Assembly (NCBI GenBank): GCA_946699065.1
Contig: CAMPDV010000860.1
Span: 1-64,000, forward strand
Origin: Loxodes magnus
Taxonomy: Eukaryota > Ciliophora > Karyorelictea > Loxodida > Loxodidae
Direction: 5' to 3'
DNA: 64,000 nucleotides
Every line of letters begins with the position of its first letter. The first letter of the stretch is position 1. The notes under the pieces are model-generated. The model had not been told where the DNA came from. It was given only the letters and a program-made list of their open reading frames with translations, and searched no databases. Positions 1 through 12,571 of this stretch are shown in pieces. The position numbers and the translations under genes are program-made.

Positions 1-1499
1 AAAATCTGTTTAAACAGTTATCTCTTTAGAATTGACATAAGTTGTTTATACTGATTATTCGTGAATTCTTATTTACTATTTGGATTAAAATGAAAACTAA
101 TTCCTCTCAAATTTTTATTGAAAAATTTTTCTAAAGTAGTTATTAATTATGTTTTACTAAAGAAAGATATTATTTATAAGTAACATTATCTAATGAAATT
201 GCTCAGTTTAATCTTCTACTTTAAAATTATTAATAGGTTATTTTTTACCTGTTATAATATTTAATTATTTTTTAAATAGCTTTTCCTAATAATATTATAA
301 GTCAAATTTTAGTAACTAGTTTTATTTTTTTGTATTTCTAATTAATTTTATTAATATATGCTTTATAATATGCTTTTGATGATTCTTAGTTATTTATCAA
401 TGGTTTATTTTTCTAGTTAGTATTTTGTTTCTGTACTATCTAATTTTTAATTTAATAAAAAGTTCTTATCTATTAGTCTTTATATATCATATTTAAGTAC
501 TTTTATTTATTAAATAAACTAATTTTCATTAAATTAATTATTAAATGCTTAATTTTATATTGCATTTATCGGGCCACCATTTTATTATAGTTGTTTATTT
601 TGATTCTAAAGATCAGATAAATAGTAATACTTTGAATTAACAGAAATAATATTATTGCCTTACTTTTAACTGTTTTTATTACATTCAATTTAATCGAATT
701 ACTGGTTACTATTATTCAAAAATAAATCAAAGTTTACGTACTTTTTGACTACTGTAAAAGTATATTTTTATTTAATATTTAATTCAGATTTGAAAGTATA
801 TCTTAAGAGATCGGAGTGTCTTAGATAATATCTTAATTTTGAGAAGATTTTTTGGATGATCTTTTTGTATCTTCGGCGTAAGTATTTTAGGTGGTTAAAC
901 TAGTTTTCTACCTATAGGTTTATTTTTCTTTCAATAGATGCTAAAATTGATGTATACGATGAAGAGAATTTCGAATTGATTTCAGTGGAACGCGTAAGAA
1001 TTTATTTTCTAGTTTTTGACTACAGATATTTAGTAATTTTCTAAATAAATCCATTATTATGTTTACTTATTTGATTTTTAGCAACTCTAATTCTTTTATA
1101 AGGAGATTTTTATGCACCTGCCTGTGCTTTATCTACGAGTTTGAAGCTTCTTTATAATCAATTAAAGAAGAGTCGTTAGTTAAAACTAATGAATTTTAAG
1201 TATTTTCCATTTTTTTAATTTAACCTGGTGCTTATAATGATATAATCATTACACCACAATTATACAGTTTCTTTGTATACATGTATTTAACTTTACTATC
1301 ATTCATTATTTCAAGATCATTTTGTAGGAGAAATTCTTATAATCTATATGTATTATCAAATTATTTTCAGGATTGTATACAAAACCTTATAAAAGAGTGT
1401 TGAAATTTCCCGTCAGTATATGTGGCCTCTCATCAAACTTATTTAGCAATGTGTTAAAAAGTTCATAAGCTTAATCTTTGATATCTTAATTTAAAAACC
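1..1499. other. AT-rich stretch, no confident gene
   Basis: No recognisable domain was found. The plus-strand stretch about 800-1020 has a mixed, protein-like composition (frame around 'DVYDEENFEL') and could be part of an exon, but no family is recognised and neither end can be set. The remainder is low-complexity A/T sequence. Confidence 0.3.
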
Positions 1500-2759
1500 A
1501 TTGTTAAAAATTTTTATATCTATCAAAACTCTAACCCTTTTTTTTTAATTTATCCATCCCGAAAATCTTTTGAAGTGTAAGACTCAGAGCTAAAAAATAA
1601 AAAATAATTGTTCCCAATTTCATTCTTTACTTTCTTTTCTCTCTTTTTAATTGAGATCCTTTTCAATTAAGTAAATTCTTATAAAATTAAAAAATTTTAT
1701 CACTAGTTTTTTCATTTACTCGAAAAGAAATTCAAATTTTTTAAATTTTAGTTCCAAGTAAAAAAAAATTAATTTATATCAAAAACATAAACAATAACTT
1801 TTTTTTATCATTTCAAAAAAATTAAACTTATCAAATTTTTTTTCTTGAAATAAAAGCAACAAAAAATTTGCTAAAATTTTTCAAATCAAATATTTTTCAT
1901 TCAAACAAAAATAATTTTTTTCATTTTTACAAAATACCATTTAAAAAAAGATTTACAAATTCTAATTATACTAAGAAATTTTTTAAATTCCTATTTTTTT
2001 CAAAAAGCTTTTATATTTGGAATTTTTTTTTTAATTTTATTCCTAACTAGAATTTTTTATCCCGAAATAGATAAATTTATTCTGTGTCGAAAATTTTTGG
2101 TAGTGTAAAACACTAAGCAAAAAAACAAATTTTTCATTTTCATGAAATTCATACTCTAAAATTGGAAGATTAATAAAACCTACTATCAGAAAATTTTTTC
2201 TCAATCGGAATATTAAGCATAAAATTAAAAATTTTATAATTAATAATAATTAATAATCAATATTAAATATCAATCATAAAAAACAAAATTTAATTTAAAA
2301 TAATTAATATTAAATACTTAATTAAACTTTTTAAATTATAATCAAGATTATAAACTTACTTTGCAAGTACAAATAAATTTTAACTACTTCGCAAAAATAA
2401 TGGGATTTATACTTTACTTGAAATTTTTACAAAATCTAAAAATAAATCAATAAAATTTTATAGCATAAAATTAAACTTTAACTTATTATACATCTTCTTT
2501 TACCAAAATTATATTTTAAATATTTTTAAACATTACCCACTTTAAATCACATACCTCACTAATTTCAATAACCTATATTTACTCAACCTTTTTTTTTAAA
2601 CCAAGAATATTTAAGAATATATAACCTTTTAATAAATAAATAAAAAACAAACACTTCATATAACTACAAACATTATTACCATTCAACATTCATTTAAATG
2701 CATTACCAATATCTTATATCTTTAATCGTAAAATTAAATTAAGTCAAATAGCAAGTTAC

Positions 2760-3831
2760 TCAACTCGAAACTCTCCACTTTCTTATCGTCCTGTCATATC
2801 CTCCCGATACCAACCATCTATTATCAACACTCAATGCTATAGAATATATATAATCTTTATGCCCTTACAAAGTCTATATACACTCACCCTTATCAAAATT
2901 TCAGATCTTGATTGTTCTGTCAACAGAACCAGAAAATATAACACTTGAATCAACACTTAACTGAATACTTGATATAACATCTGCGTGACCTTGAAGAGTT
3001 CGAATACACTAACCAAAAGAGAAGTCCCATATCTTAATAGTCCTGTCCCGAGAACCAGATATTATATACCTATTATCCTTAGACACTATCACTGATCAAA
3101 CTTAGTCTAAATGCCCAGTAATAGTTCGCACAAGCTGGCCTGTCTAGAAATCCCAGATCTTTATAGTTGTATCACGAGATCCCGATATAATATATTTAGA
3201 GTCATAGGAGAGTACTACCGATATAACATATGAAGTATGTCCCGTTATAGTTCTTAGGAGATCACCATTGTGGAAATTTCAGATCTTTATAGTTTAGTCA
3301 GAAGATCCTGATACTATATAGCTAGAGTCATAGGAGATTACTACCGATCTAACTATATCAGCATGTCCCATTATAGTTCTTTGGAGATCACCATTCTATA
3401 AGTTTCAGATCTTTATGGTTGAATCACCAGATCCTGATACTATATAATTAGAGTCTGGAGATATTACTACCGATAAAATAGTAGAAGTATGCCCCGTTAT
3501 AGTTCTTAGGAGAGCACCTGTCTGGAAATTCCAGATCTTTATCGAATTTTCAGGAGTTCCTAAACCTGATACAATTCAATTCAGGTCACTTGATGTGGCT
3601 ACCGACCAAACACGTGAAGTGTGTCCAGTAAGGATTTAGTCTAAAAAATATTAAAGAAATACCTTTACTTTGGTCATAACTAATCTTGTTTATTAGCTTT
3701 TAGTAGCATAAGTTGGGCAGAATTTCATACTTAAAATGAAGTAGAGATATTTTCCCTAAAATGTGGCTTCTCACTCTTAAGAGTTTTCTTAAAAAAATAC
3801 TTTTAGTAAATTGCTTTTCTTTTTTCTCCAT
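2760..3831 (-). CDS. Seven-bladed WD40 repeat protein (copy A, intact)
   Basis: Predicted protein of 349 residues. The first ~65 residues are basic and have no known domain; seven WD40 repeats of ~42 residues follow, each ending with D-x-T-I-K-I-W or a close variant, enough for one complete beta-propeller, typically a protein-protein interaction platform. The ATG at 3831 sits in a GAGAAAAAA context conserved in the paralogues. A 22-nt intron (3641-3662) must be removed, after which the length is exactly 350 codons including TGA at 2760-2762. In-frame TGA encodes the repeat Trp, and TAA/TAG encode Gln. The last blade reads 'TIRKW' and is the only one without a following repeat, so the C-terminus appears natural. 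Function and partner are unknown. Confidence 0.88.
3641..3662 (-). other. 22-nt spliceosomal intron
   Basis: On the minus strand the sequence runs GTATTTC...TTTTTTAG. Removing it joins the N-terminal frame ('SYDQSK') to the first WD40 repeat frame ('ILTGHT'). The same 22 bases lie at the same place in all four WD40 paralogues, and removal makes three of the four exact multiples of three. Confidence 0.88.
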
Positions 3832-5040
3832 TTATTTTTTATAACTTACTTCAATAAATATTTAATTAAAATAACTCAATAAATTTTACTGATTTAATTT
3901 CAATACAATTAAGCAATTAAATTATTTATTAAGCATATTTATAAATATCTTATTTCTTAAACATTGATTTATTAATTCTATTTTTGTCTTAAAACAAGAC
4001 GAAATATTAAATTAATAGTGTAAAAAACGTTTACAATTTTATTTATTTTATATTTTTTTACTTTTAAATAAAAGGATAAATTATTATATCAAAAGTTTTA
4101 TAACGAAGAATTGTATCCTTATTATAATAACTTTAATATACATTTATTAGTTACTACTTATTTGTGCTTTAAATCAAAGACTCTTAATAAGAAAACCTTA
4201 TTACATTGTAAACTAATTTAATTGATAAATAAAATATTACCATTTTTTTAAATCTACTGCTATTAATTATTGTTTTTCACTTACATTTAATCAAAAAAAT
4301 GATTTCTTTAAGCTTTTTACTAATTAAAAAAATTAAATTAAATGAGTTTCTTATTAATTAGTTTGAATAAATATTAAAAAACATCAAATTATTTAAAACT
4401 AAGTATTTTTAGAATCTATAAGATAAGCTCTTTTAATTACCCACTTTCTTACTACTATTTAATTAAAACTTTTTATTTATAAATGTCTCTCTTAAAATAA
4501 TAAACTAATATAATTAATTACTTTTGATGTTGATTCTAAGCAAAATGTATAAATGTAATAAATACATTTAGATAACTTTCTCTTTTATAGCAAACTAATA
4601 TTATATTTATTATTTATGTTATTTTTGTAATTATCATTTCAAACTAATAGTACCTAAATTATTCTATATTATTTAAAGATAAAAACTTAATTCTATTATT
4701 CTATACTTATCCAAAAAACATAGTTACCACTATTAATACTATCTTTATTAAAATAAGTTGTTTGCTATTAAGGAAATTCTAAACTTTTAAGAAAGAAAGT
4801 ATATTTTTAATATATTCTATTAATATTTTCTGAATTAATAGAAAGAGTAAACTTAACATAATATGTTTCTTTGTAATAAGTATGAGATAACATAAGTATT
4901 AGATTAGCTAATATAAGCTATTTAAAACTAATCTAGCTGATTATTATTTACTCTTAATACATTTTATTAGTCTACTATTATTCTATATCTTATTTTTCCT
5001 AATAAACAATTCTTTATGTTTTGCTTTATAGCACATCATA

Positions 5041-5570
5041 ATTTGTAAATTCTGCAATACTGGAGTATAAGACGAAACTCCCACCATAATTACATGAGAA
5101 TAATATATGGAAGAAAGAGAAAGATGTAAATCTTAATTGTACAACATTTACCTCAATAACAGGTTAGAACTAATAGATCTACTAAACTTTGAACTAATAC
5201 ACATAATATAAGGCAGTTACAAATTTGATTACTGAATACGTAATAAATAAGAAAAACTGAAGTAATAAATAGACTTTATAGTAAAATATTACATAAAGAA
5301 ATATTAAAAAAAGAAAGAAAAGATACACTGAAAGAATTTTATCATAATAAAAAGTAATTGGCAAATATTTTTTTGGGATCTAATGAACATACGTTATTAT
5401 ATAATGAATTAACTAAACAAAGAAAATAGAAACTAAGCAAGGAAGAGCAAGAGGAATTTTAGAGAAAAGTTGAATATAATCTAAGATAAGTGTAAAAAGA
5501 TTAAAAAACAGTAAAAATGAATTAAGAACACAAATTTAGCATAAAAAAATTAAAAAAAAATTATGTTATC
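5041..5570 (+). pseudogene. LINE ORF2 C-terminal fragment
   Basis: The frame starting at 5041 reads 'ICKFCNTGVQDETPT', which resembles the Cys-rich C-terminal motif of non-LTR retrotransposon ORF2 proteins (C-x2-C ... ET ... H ... C). The expected His and final Cys are replaced, one by a TGA-encoded Trp. A Lys/Gln-rich tail follows. No reverse transcriptase domain lies upstream because the duplication boundary at 5040 cuts it off. I read it as a decayed 3' LINE piece. Confidence 0.45.
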
Positions 5571-7391
5571 TTAATTAAACGCCAAGTATAAGCTAAAATT
5601 ATATCTTATTTTAACCGTTTATCTTTATTTAAATTGTATTAGATTGCATTATCTCATTTCTATGCTCAGATACTCTCATCAATTATCATTATAAAATCAA
5701 TTAGCTAAACTAAAATTAAGTTTCTAATTATTTTAATCAATCTATTTCAAACTAAAATTAAATCTCTAACAACTAAAAACAGGCTTCCTTATATAAACTA
5801 AACCTTTAAAAATTACTTATTTATACTAAATTTACTATCTCTCTTAATATTAAGTCTTTAGCTTTAACTCACTTTACATCTCTTTAACTAAGACTAACAA
5901 TTTATTCTAATAAGTTATTTTACTATATAATTAAGGATCTCATTTTTAATCATGCTAGGTGTTGCTATTTAACAATAAAATTAAAGCTAGTTAAACATTT
6001 ATCAAGAAAAAGATAACAGGGATAATATGATTAAAAGCTAATGAATATCTATAATCTAATAAAATAAGAACTTCATTAAATTAACTAAAATAAATTACAT
6101 CTAGAAAATTTATAACTAAGTAAATTATATTTAAGTTAAAGCTGGAATTGGAGATTGCAATTTTGATGAAAATTACCTTCAAAAGCTGAAAAATTGTATG
6201 AAATAGCTATTGCATAAAACAATTTTAGTAAAGATAAATCGAATAAAACAAAGGATAAAATGAGAGAAACAGCAATAATAAAAAGATAAATTTAAGAAAA
6301 AAACTGAGATGCTATAAAATTAAAAGAAGGCCTAAATATATAGATAAAGTTATTTTGTATAATTTTTCTGCTAGATATCAGCGCTAAAAGAAAAAGAAAT
6401 ATAATACATGCTGAATATAAACATAACTATGAAAAGAAAACTAGAAAAAAAATTGAATAACCATAAATTCAAGCAATACTTGTTTCTAATGAGTAGAACT
6501 TACATTTGATATATCACTGTAGAAATTCGAACAAAACTTAAAAGAACAAGAATTAGATCTCTAATTGCGATTTATAAAGATGTTATGATAATTTTGAGTG
6601 CGTGCTTTGGCTTATTTAAGCCTTTAGAGTTTTTTCAAACTTAAATTTTAATTTATTTTTTTACCTTTATTTATTCTAACAAAATTAATTGCATATTTTT
6701 TTATTTCTTAGTGTTTCTCAATTAAATTTGTACATTTTCATAGCTCTTCTATTTCTTAACTTTATAGTTTTTGCATTAAAAAATTCCAACAGCTGAGAAA
6801 TATAATATCTAAGAATAAATTTTAGGATATTAATTTGAAGATCAATGAAGACTAATTTATATAAGCAGGGTATTATCTTTTAGTACCTATAGGTATTAGT
6901 TTATTTTCTTAAATTTCTTTAATAATTAATATTCCTCTGATTTATTATAAATTTTACTTTCTTTATTAAAACTTTCTTCAATTGATGAATTAATTAGTCT
7001 TATTATCTTACCAATTGAGATTCTAATTAGCTTTATGCTTCTAATTTTTCTAAATTTGCAAATACTTACTCTTTTATTATTTATGCATCTTGCAATTTAG
7101 ATTATCTTTCATATTATTACATTTTATATACAGTTCCGTCTTTTATAAATTTTACTTCTCATCTAATCTCCAATGAGATATTTCTATAGTAATGTTTGTT
7201 GTATAGGTAAATATGCAGGCTAATTTTTTTATAATTGGAGTCTTGGGCTATCTATGTTCTGTTTACTTAAAAAGCTTAAATTACTTTAATACTTTTAATA
7301 ATTTAAGACTTCACTGTAATGAAGAGTTATTAATGAACTCTTTTCTTGGCTCTATTTTAATAAATAAGCACTTACATTTTATTAATTTTTA
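5571..7391. other. AT-rich region, coding status unclear
   Basis: Nothing recognisable. Around 5980-6600 (plus) and 6600-7380 (either strand) there are Lys/Gln-rich or hydrophobic frames that could be fragments of genes. Because all three stop codons can be sense, an open frame has no evidential value here, and no domain supports a call. Confidence 0.3.
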
Positions 7392-7404
7392 ATTTAAATT
7401 TATT
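7392..7404. repeat. TSD of SINE-like element S1 (left copy)
   Basis: ATTTAAATTTATT, repeated perfectly at 7718-7730, brackets the GC-richer element. A 13-nt target-site duplication is the length expected from LINE-type target-primed integration. Confidence 0.7.
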
Positions 7405-7717
7405 TAATTAATTTCAACTAAAAAAGTTTTTGGACTGGAAACTCCTTTCCGATTGCACAACCCGACGCTCTCTTTTTATGGAATAACGGGGATATCCTGC
7501 TGTGCTCCAAGCACAGCTGCTAGGGAGCTCCATCGCTATGAGCAGCCAGGCTTCAAGCCCCTACCAAGAGCGGATAATCTCAAAGACAGTGTTCCCTTCA
7601 GAAAATGACTCTGACCAGGGACTTTCTCAGCGACAGGAAAGGAACTTGTTCCTAGTCATAAAACCAAAAAGTTTAGTCACGAAGGTCATTCTCAGCTCCT
7701 ACCATCTTTTCAATTAT
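7405..7717 (+). mobile_element. SINE-like structured element, copy S1
   Basis: A ~313 bp block far richer in G+C than its surroundings and alignable along most of its length with 49486-49800. It starts near 'AACTAAAAAAGTTTTTGGACTG' (first 20 bases AACTAAAAAAGTTTTTGGAC) and ends 'ACCATCTTTT', compatible with a polymerase III T-run terminator. Hairpins: GGAAA/TTTCC at 7437-7450 and GCTGTGCT/AGCACAGC around 7498-7517; both stems are kept by paired changes in S2. GGCTTCAAGCC is weakly like a tRNA box B, but I see no convincing box A. The 73-codon ATG ORF inside it (7502-7723) is probably a chance frame: it overlaps the hairpins and is not preserved in S2. Family unknown. Confidence 0.7.
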
Positions 7718-7730
7718 ATTTAAATTTATT
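7718..7730. repeat. TSD of SINE-like element S1 (right copy)
   Basis: Second copy of ATTTAAATTTATT, identical to 7392-7404. Confidence 0.7.
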
Positions 7731-8077
7731 AAAAGAAGAAAAAAGTAAATCCTTAGTTTATAGAAGCAAGTAAATCATTATCAACTTAATAAAACTCACT
7801 AAGCGATTTTATTAGCTGTAGAGACTAAATGTTATTATAGATGAGTTATAGAATCAGCTAAACCTTTTATTATTGTGATAATATTCATAAGTAAAATGTG
7901 AACAGTTAACTTGCAAGATTGAGGAAGATATTTAATTCTTAATAGAATAATATAAACATTAGAATAACAAATGAAGACTAATATATGAACACTTTAATAT
8001 CATTAATATGTATAATTATAACCTAATTTAAATAAAGCTTGAAGGTGTAAATTTCAAGTTCCACTGAAAATTCTTAA

Positions 8078-9403
8078 ATGGTATCATGCTGAGATATTAA
8101 TTCTTAAAAATACCAGACTTAACTTAAAAAGACAATTTTTAAACAGAAAGGAAGATTCCAAATAAGATGTTTAAAAGCATTGAAGTTAATTAAAGGGTTT
8201 ATCTGAAAGTTGTAAATTAAATTCAAGGATTTTATAGAAGTCAATTCTCGATTGGCTGGAACATCAAGAACTCCAAAAAGCAAAAATAACTTAAAGGGAA
8301 TAGAAGTGGAAAAAAGAAGAGTTTAGGAACAAGTTATAGATATGAAATAATGATTTAAGCCTTCAAGTGAACTTGATTTATCTAATACCTTTAACATTCA
8401 TTGAATTATTTAGAATAAGAACATTAGTTTGCTTGGCTATCTTTTAATAATATTTAAATTTTAATCTTTTAGCTATAAAGCATTAGAGCAAAATCATAGT
8501 ATCATCTTATTTAAAAATAAGGAGCGGATTAAAATAATAATAATAAGACTCAAGTTTAGATAAAGAGAATTAGTATAATTTTAAGAATAAGGAGAATAAT
8601 AATAGTAGAAGACTTCTTAACTAAAAGTATTTCTTTAATTAATATATTAATTGAATATCTTTAATTTAATATAAATCTTAATTAAATAAAAGAAAGATTC
8701 TTATTTCATTTAAATTAAAGAAATTAAGAAATTAACTGGGAACAATTAAAATTTTAATATCTTCTAAATCTTCACTAAAATTTTATCTCCATCTAAACAA
8801 ATTGAGAAACTATTACAAAATTAGAACTTTAGATTTAGCAAATAAATAAGAATAATTATGATTATTAATAAATAAGAAAGTATAAGTCATAAATCAAAAA
8901 GAAATTAATAAACATCAAAAATAAAATCTTTAGACTTGAAGCTATTGGAAATTAATTTTATTTGAAAGTGAAAAAGGACTAACTGATCAGAATAAGTGTA
9001 AAACACTATAAAATGCCTGTTAAAAGTAAAATATAAGAATTATAAAATAAAAAAATAGGAAATATTATAATCAGTTTGAATTCTGAATTTGAGGATTTAG
9101 AAAAATCTTCACAAAATAAAGAAATGCCTCATTAAATAATTACAAAAGTGGCAAAAATAGATAAAGTAAGATAATTTAAGACCATTGAATGAGCTACAGC
9201 TTTCAGTTCAATAAATGGGAAGTGAAAAATAGAATTTAGAGAAAGATCTTCAATGTAGAGAATAAGAACAATTTAAGAAATAAGACTCAAATAAAAAGCA
9301 TCTAAAAAACAAAATCAATCTAGAAAGTCAATTTTTATTTTGTCTAGCAAATTTTTTGTTAGCATATATTGATAGAAAGGGACTGAGGGATTTTTAACAA
9401 TGA
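8078..9403 (+). CDS. Candidate coiled-coil protein, unknown function
   Basis: From ATG 8078 to TGA 9401-9403 is 442 codons in one frame with few internal TGA codons. It begins 'MVSCWDINSQKYQTQLKK'. The middle contains a mixed, protein-like stretch around 'AGTSRTPKSKNNLKGIEVEK', and the last ~80 residues are Gln/Lys/Glu-rich and look coiled-coil ('LEKDLQCREQEQFKK'). No family is recognised. It ends just before the duplicated segment that starts near 9425. The start is the first in-frame ATG in the protein-like stretch and could be wrong. Confidence 0.4.
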
Positions 9404-9424
9404 TTTCACTAAATTATTTAAGAT

Positions 9425-12400
9425 ATCTTAAACCTAGAATTAGAAAACTTTTATTTTAATTATAAATTAGATACCATTGCATTAATTATTAAATACTAAT
9501 TATTTTTCTATGAAATTCAATTTATAAAATAATAAATATAAGATACGTAAATAAATTATAAATAGTATTATTATAATAATATTATTTTTCATTTATAATT
9601 TGTAATTATAAATGAGTTAGTTTTATAAAATTTAATAGCCAGAAATTTTTATTTTAGATTAAAATATTTAAATAATATTAAATTTTTAAATAAGTAAGAA
9701 TAATATTCAAATTTACTTTTATTTATATATCTATTGTTCTAAGACAATCTTTAACTCTCCTTTTAATAAAAAATGTTCCTGGTTTCATAATTTTTGATTT
9801 ATAGGCTTATTTTAATCAATAAAATTAAAAAATAGATATGTTTTTAATTAAAAATTTTAATTAATTTTTCTACTTTACTTAATATATAAAGTTAGAATGC
9901 TAATATTTATATAAAATATTTTAATTTTAAAAAAATGAAGGAAAGTTAATATTAAGTTTAGAAAATAAAAAATTAAATAATTTTTATTTATTTATTCAAA
10001 TATTGGAAAGTTTCCACTTAAGCAGAAGTTTAAAATTTGAAACTAATAAAAAAATTAGTAATTTAAACATAATATACATCCATAAAGGATGAAAAATAGT
10101 AAAAATAAACTATCTTCGAATAGACTAATTATAAAAAAGACTGAGAGTTAGAGAATTTTTTATATTTTGAAACTGAAAATTTCTAAGAATAATTATTTTT
10201 ATGTTGAATTTCTTTATTTAAAAAGTCAATCGATGCTAGATTTGTAAAATTTTTATTCTTTAATATTTATCTTTATCACAAATATTGTTAAATATAAAAT
10301 TTTAATTTAAATTTTTTTAAATTTTAAATTTATTAATTTATCCTTTATTTTTCTTTTAGTAATATTTTTAAATAATTTAATAGAACTTGATAGTGTCAAT
10401 TAAATCACTAGTAAATTTTATAATCATTTTTTATAGAAAAATTTAATTTCTTAAGTTTTCTTTATAATATTTCATTTAACTTTTAAAAATATTTCTAAGG
10501 TTAAAATAAAGATTACATAATTTATTATATGTTTTATCTAAACATTTATAAAATATTTAAAATGTTTATTTATAATATCATTTAGTGCTATAAATTTTCT
10601 TAATATTTTTTAAATTATATTTAATTAATTTATTTGCATTTACTTTGTTTTTTTATAAAATATTAAGAAATTTTATATATAATAAACTATTTGAAATTTT
10701 TATTAAACAAATAGAAAAATATTAATTTTCCTTATTTTTATTTTAATTTAAAATATTATTCTTCATTAATAAAAAATGCAATCTCAGTTTTATTAAATAT
10801 TTTATCTAGAGGATAAGAAAATTTCTCATTAGTATCTTATTAAACCTATCTAAATTAACTTAAAATATTTAGAATATTTGCTAGTACAGTTAAAGTCAAA
10901 AAGAATTTTCCTTTTAAGTTTTTATGAATTAATATTACTAAATGAGTTAGTAAAGGAGGCTATAATATATTAAACAGTTGATTTTAAGATAAATAGAGGA
11001 TTTTAGATATATGAATAATTGACTCTATTGAAGATTTAACTTAGCTTTTCTTTTCTTTATTTAATTATATAAAAGAATAATGTTTTATCTTTACTATTTA
11101 TTTTAGTACATATAATTACCTAAATGTTTTATAGAACTAGTATCATTTATAATTTAAATTTAATATATTCTTATAATCAGAAAAATTGTAAAACTTAGAT
11201 AAATTAAGATTAAATATTTTAGAAAATGTACCTTTTTATCAGTTTTCCAAACGAAAGTTAATTAAAAAAGATAGTTAATAAAAAGGAATATATAAATATA
11301 ATTTAAATTTAGGAAAATTACGAATAACCTAAAAGTCTAGCTCATTTTAATGTCTCAGCTTCAAATAATTCTATAATTATCTGAATCGGCTTTTTATGTT
11401 TTAATATTTTGTAATGTATAAGATTATTAAATGATGATGTGCTATAAAGCAAACATGAAGCTTTGTTGATTAGGAATAATAAGATATAGAATAGTAGTAG
11501 ACTAATAAAATGTATTAAGAGTAAATAATAATCTGTTAGATTAGTTTTAAATAACTTATACTAGCTAATCTAATACTTATGTTATCTCATACTTATTACA
11601 AAGAAACATATTATGTTAAGTTTACTCTTTCTATTAATTCAGAAAATATTAATAGATGTTATTAAAATTATGCTTTCTTTCTTCTTTCTTAATAACAAAC
11701 AACTTATTTAAAAAAAGAGAGTATTAATAGTGGTAACAATATAATATAGATTTGTATAGAATAATAGAAAAGAAGTAAGTGTAATATAAAGTAAAATAAT
11801 TTAGGTATTTTTAATTTGAAATGATAATTACAAAAATAACATAAATAATAAATATTAGTTTGGTATAAAAAGAGAAAGTAATCTAAATGTATTAATAATT
11901 ATAACTAATCTAATATCTTTATAAATTAAAGAGAAATTAAATTTAAATTAATAAATAATAAAGCTAAAAGGATAAAATTTTAAGTATTTAATAGATATAA
12001 TTAAACATATTAAAATTTATTTTAGTAATATAATTAAATATTACTATTTAATAATTGTAAGATAAAATTAGAGATCAATCATTTCTAGTTAGTTTTAAAT
12101 ATTTACTTTCTACTACTTCTATTTATTACATTTATATAACCTATTTTGCTTAAAATAAGCATTAAATATGGGTAATGAATGATATCTGTTTGTTATTTTA
12201 AGAGAGACCTATATAAGTAAAAAGTTTAAATGAAATAGTAGTAAGAAAGTGGATAAGTAAAAGAATCTATCTTATAAATTCTTAAAATTCTTTTTTTTAA
12301 ATAATTTGATGTTTTTTAATATCTATTCAAACTAATTATTAAGAAACTTATTTTATTTCATTTTTTTAATTAGTAAAAGTTTAAAGAAATAATTTTTAAG

Positions 12401-12567
12401 ATTAAATGTAAGTGAGAACCAATAACTAATAACAGTAGCTTTAAAAAATGGTAATATTTTATTTATTATTTAAAAGAGTATATAAAGAAATAAGTTATTC
12501 TTATTAAGAGTCTTTGATTTAAAGCACAAATAAGTTGTAATTAAATAAATCCATATTAAAGTCCTAA
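9425..12567 (+). repeat. Segmental duplication, partial copy A'
   Basis: Plus-strand copy of the 5' half of the duplicated segment, matching 22130-26195 and 47650-51870 starting at 'ACCTAGAATTAGAAAAC'. It lacks the WD40 part: similarity stops near 12567 after 'CATATTAAAGT' and the kinase-WD40 gene in opposite orientation follows. No gene recognised inside. Confidence 0.8.
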
Positions 12568-12571
12568 GAAC

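Larger units (their letters stand above)
1500..5040 (-). repeat. Segmental duplication, copy A (inverted)
   Basis: Read on the minus strand, this matches the plus-strand segments around 24207-28800, 34150-37750 and 50755-54300: the AT-rich upstream region, the WD40 gene, and its downstream flank with the run 'TTTCCGATTGG'. The upstream similarity ends abruptly near 5040, after the sequence complementary to 'ATGATGTGCTATAAAGC', and LINE-derived sequence follows directly. Copy A is the only copy in inverted orientation. It lacks the ~870 bp Gag-like insertion found in copy B at 24538-25405. Confidence 0.85.

Noticed and set aside
1868-2050. A 60-residue Phe/Asn/Lys-rich ORF
   Set aside because: It lies in low-complexity A/T sequence in the downstream flank of WD40 copy A and is not preserved in the other copies.
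7502-7723. A 73-residue ATG ORF inside the SINE-like element S1
   Set aside because: It overlaps the hairpins and is not preserved in S2, where indels and substitutions change the frame. The pattern of change fits RNA structure, not protein.
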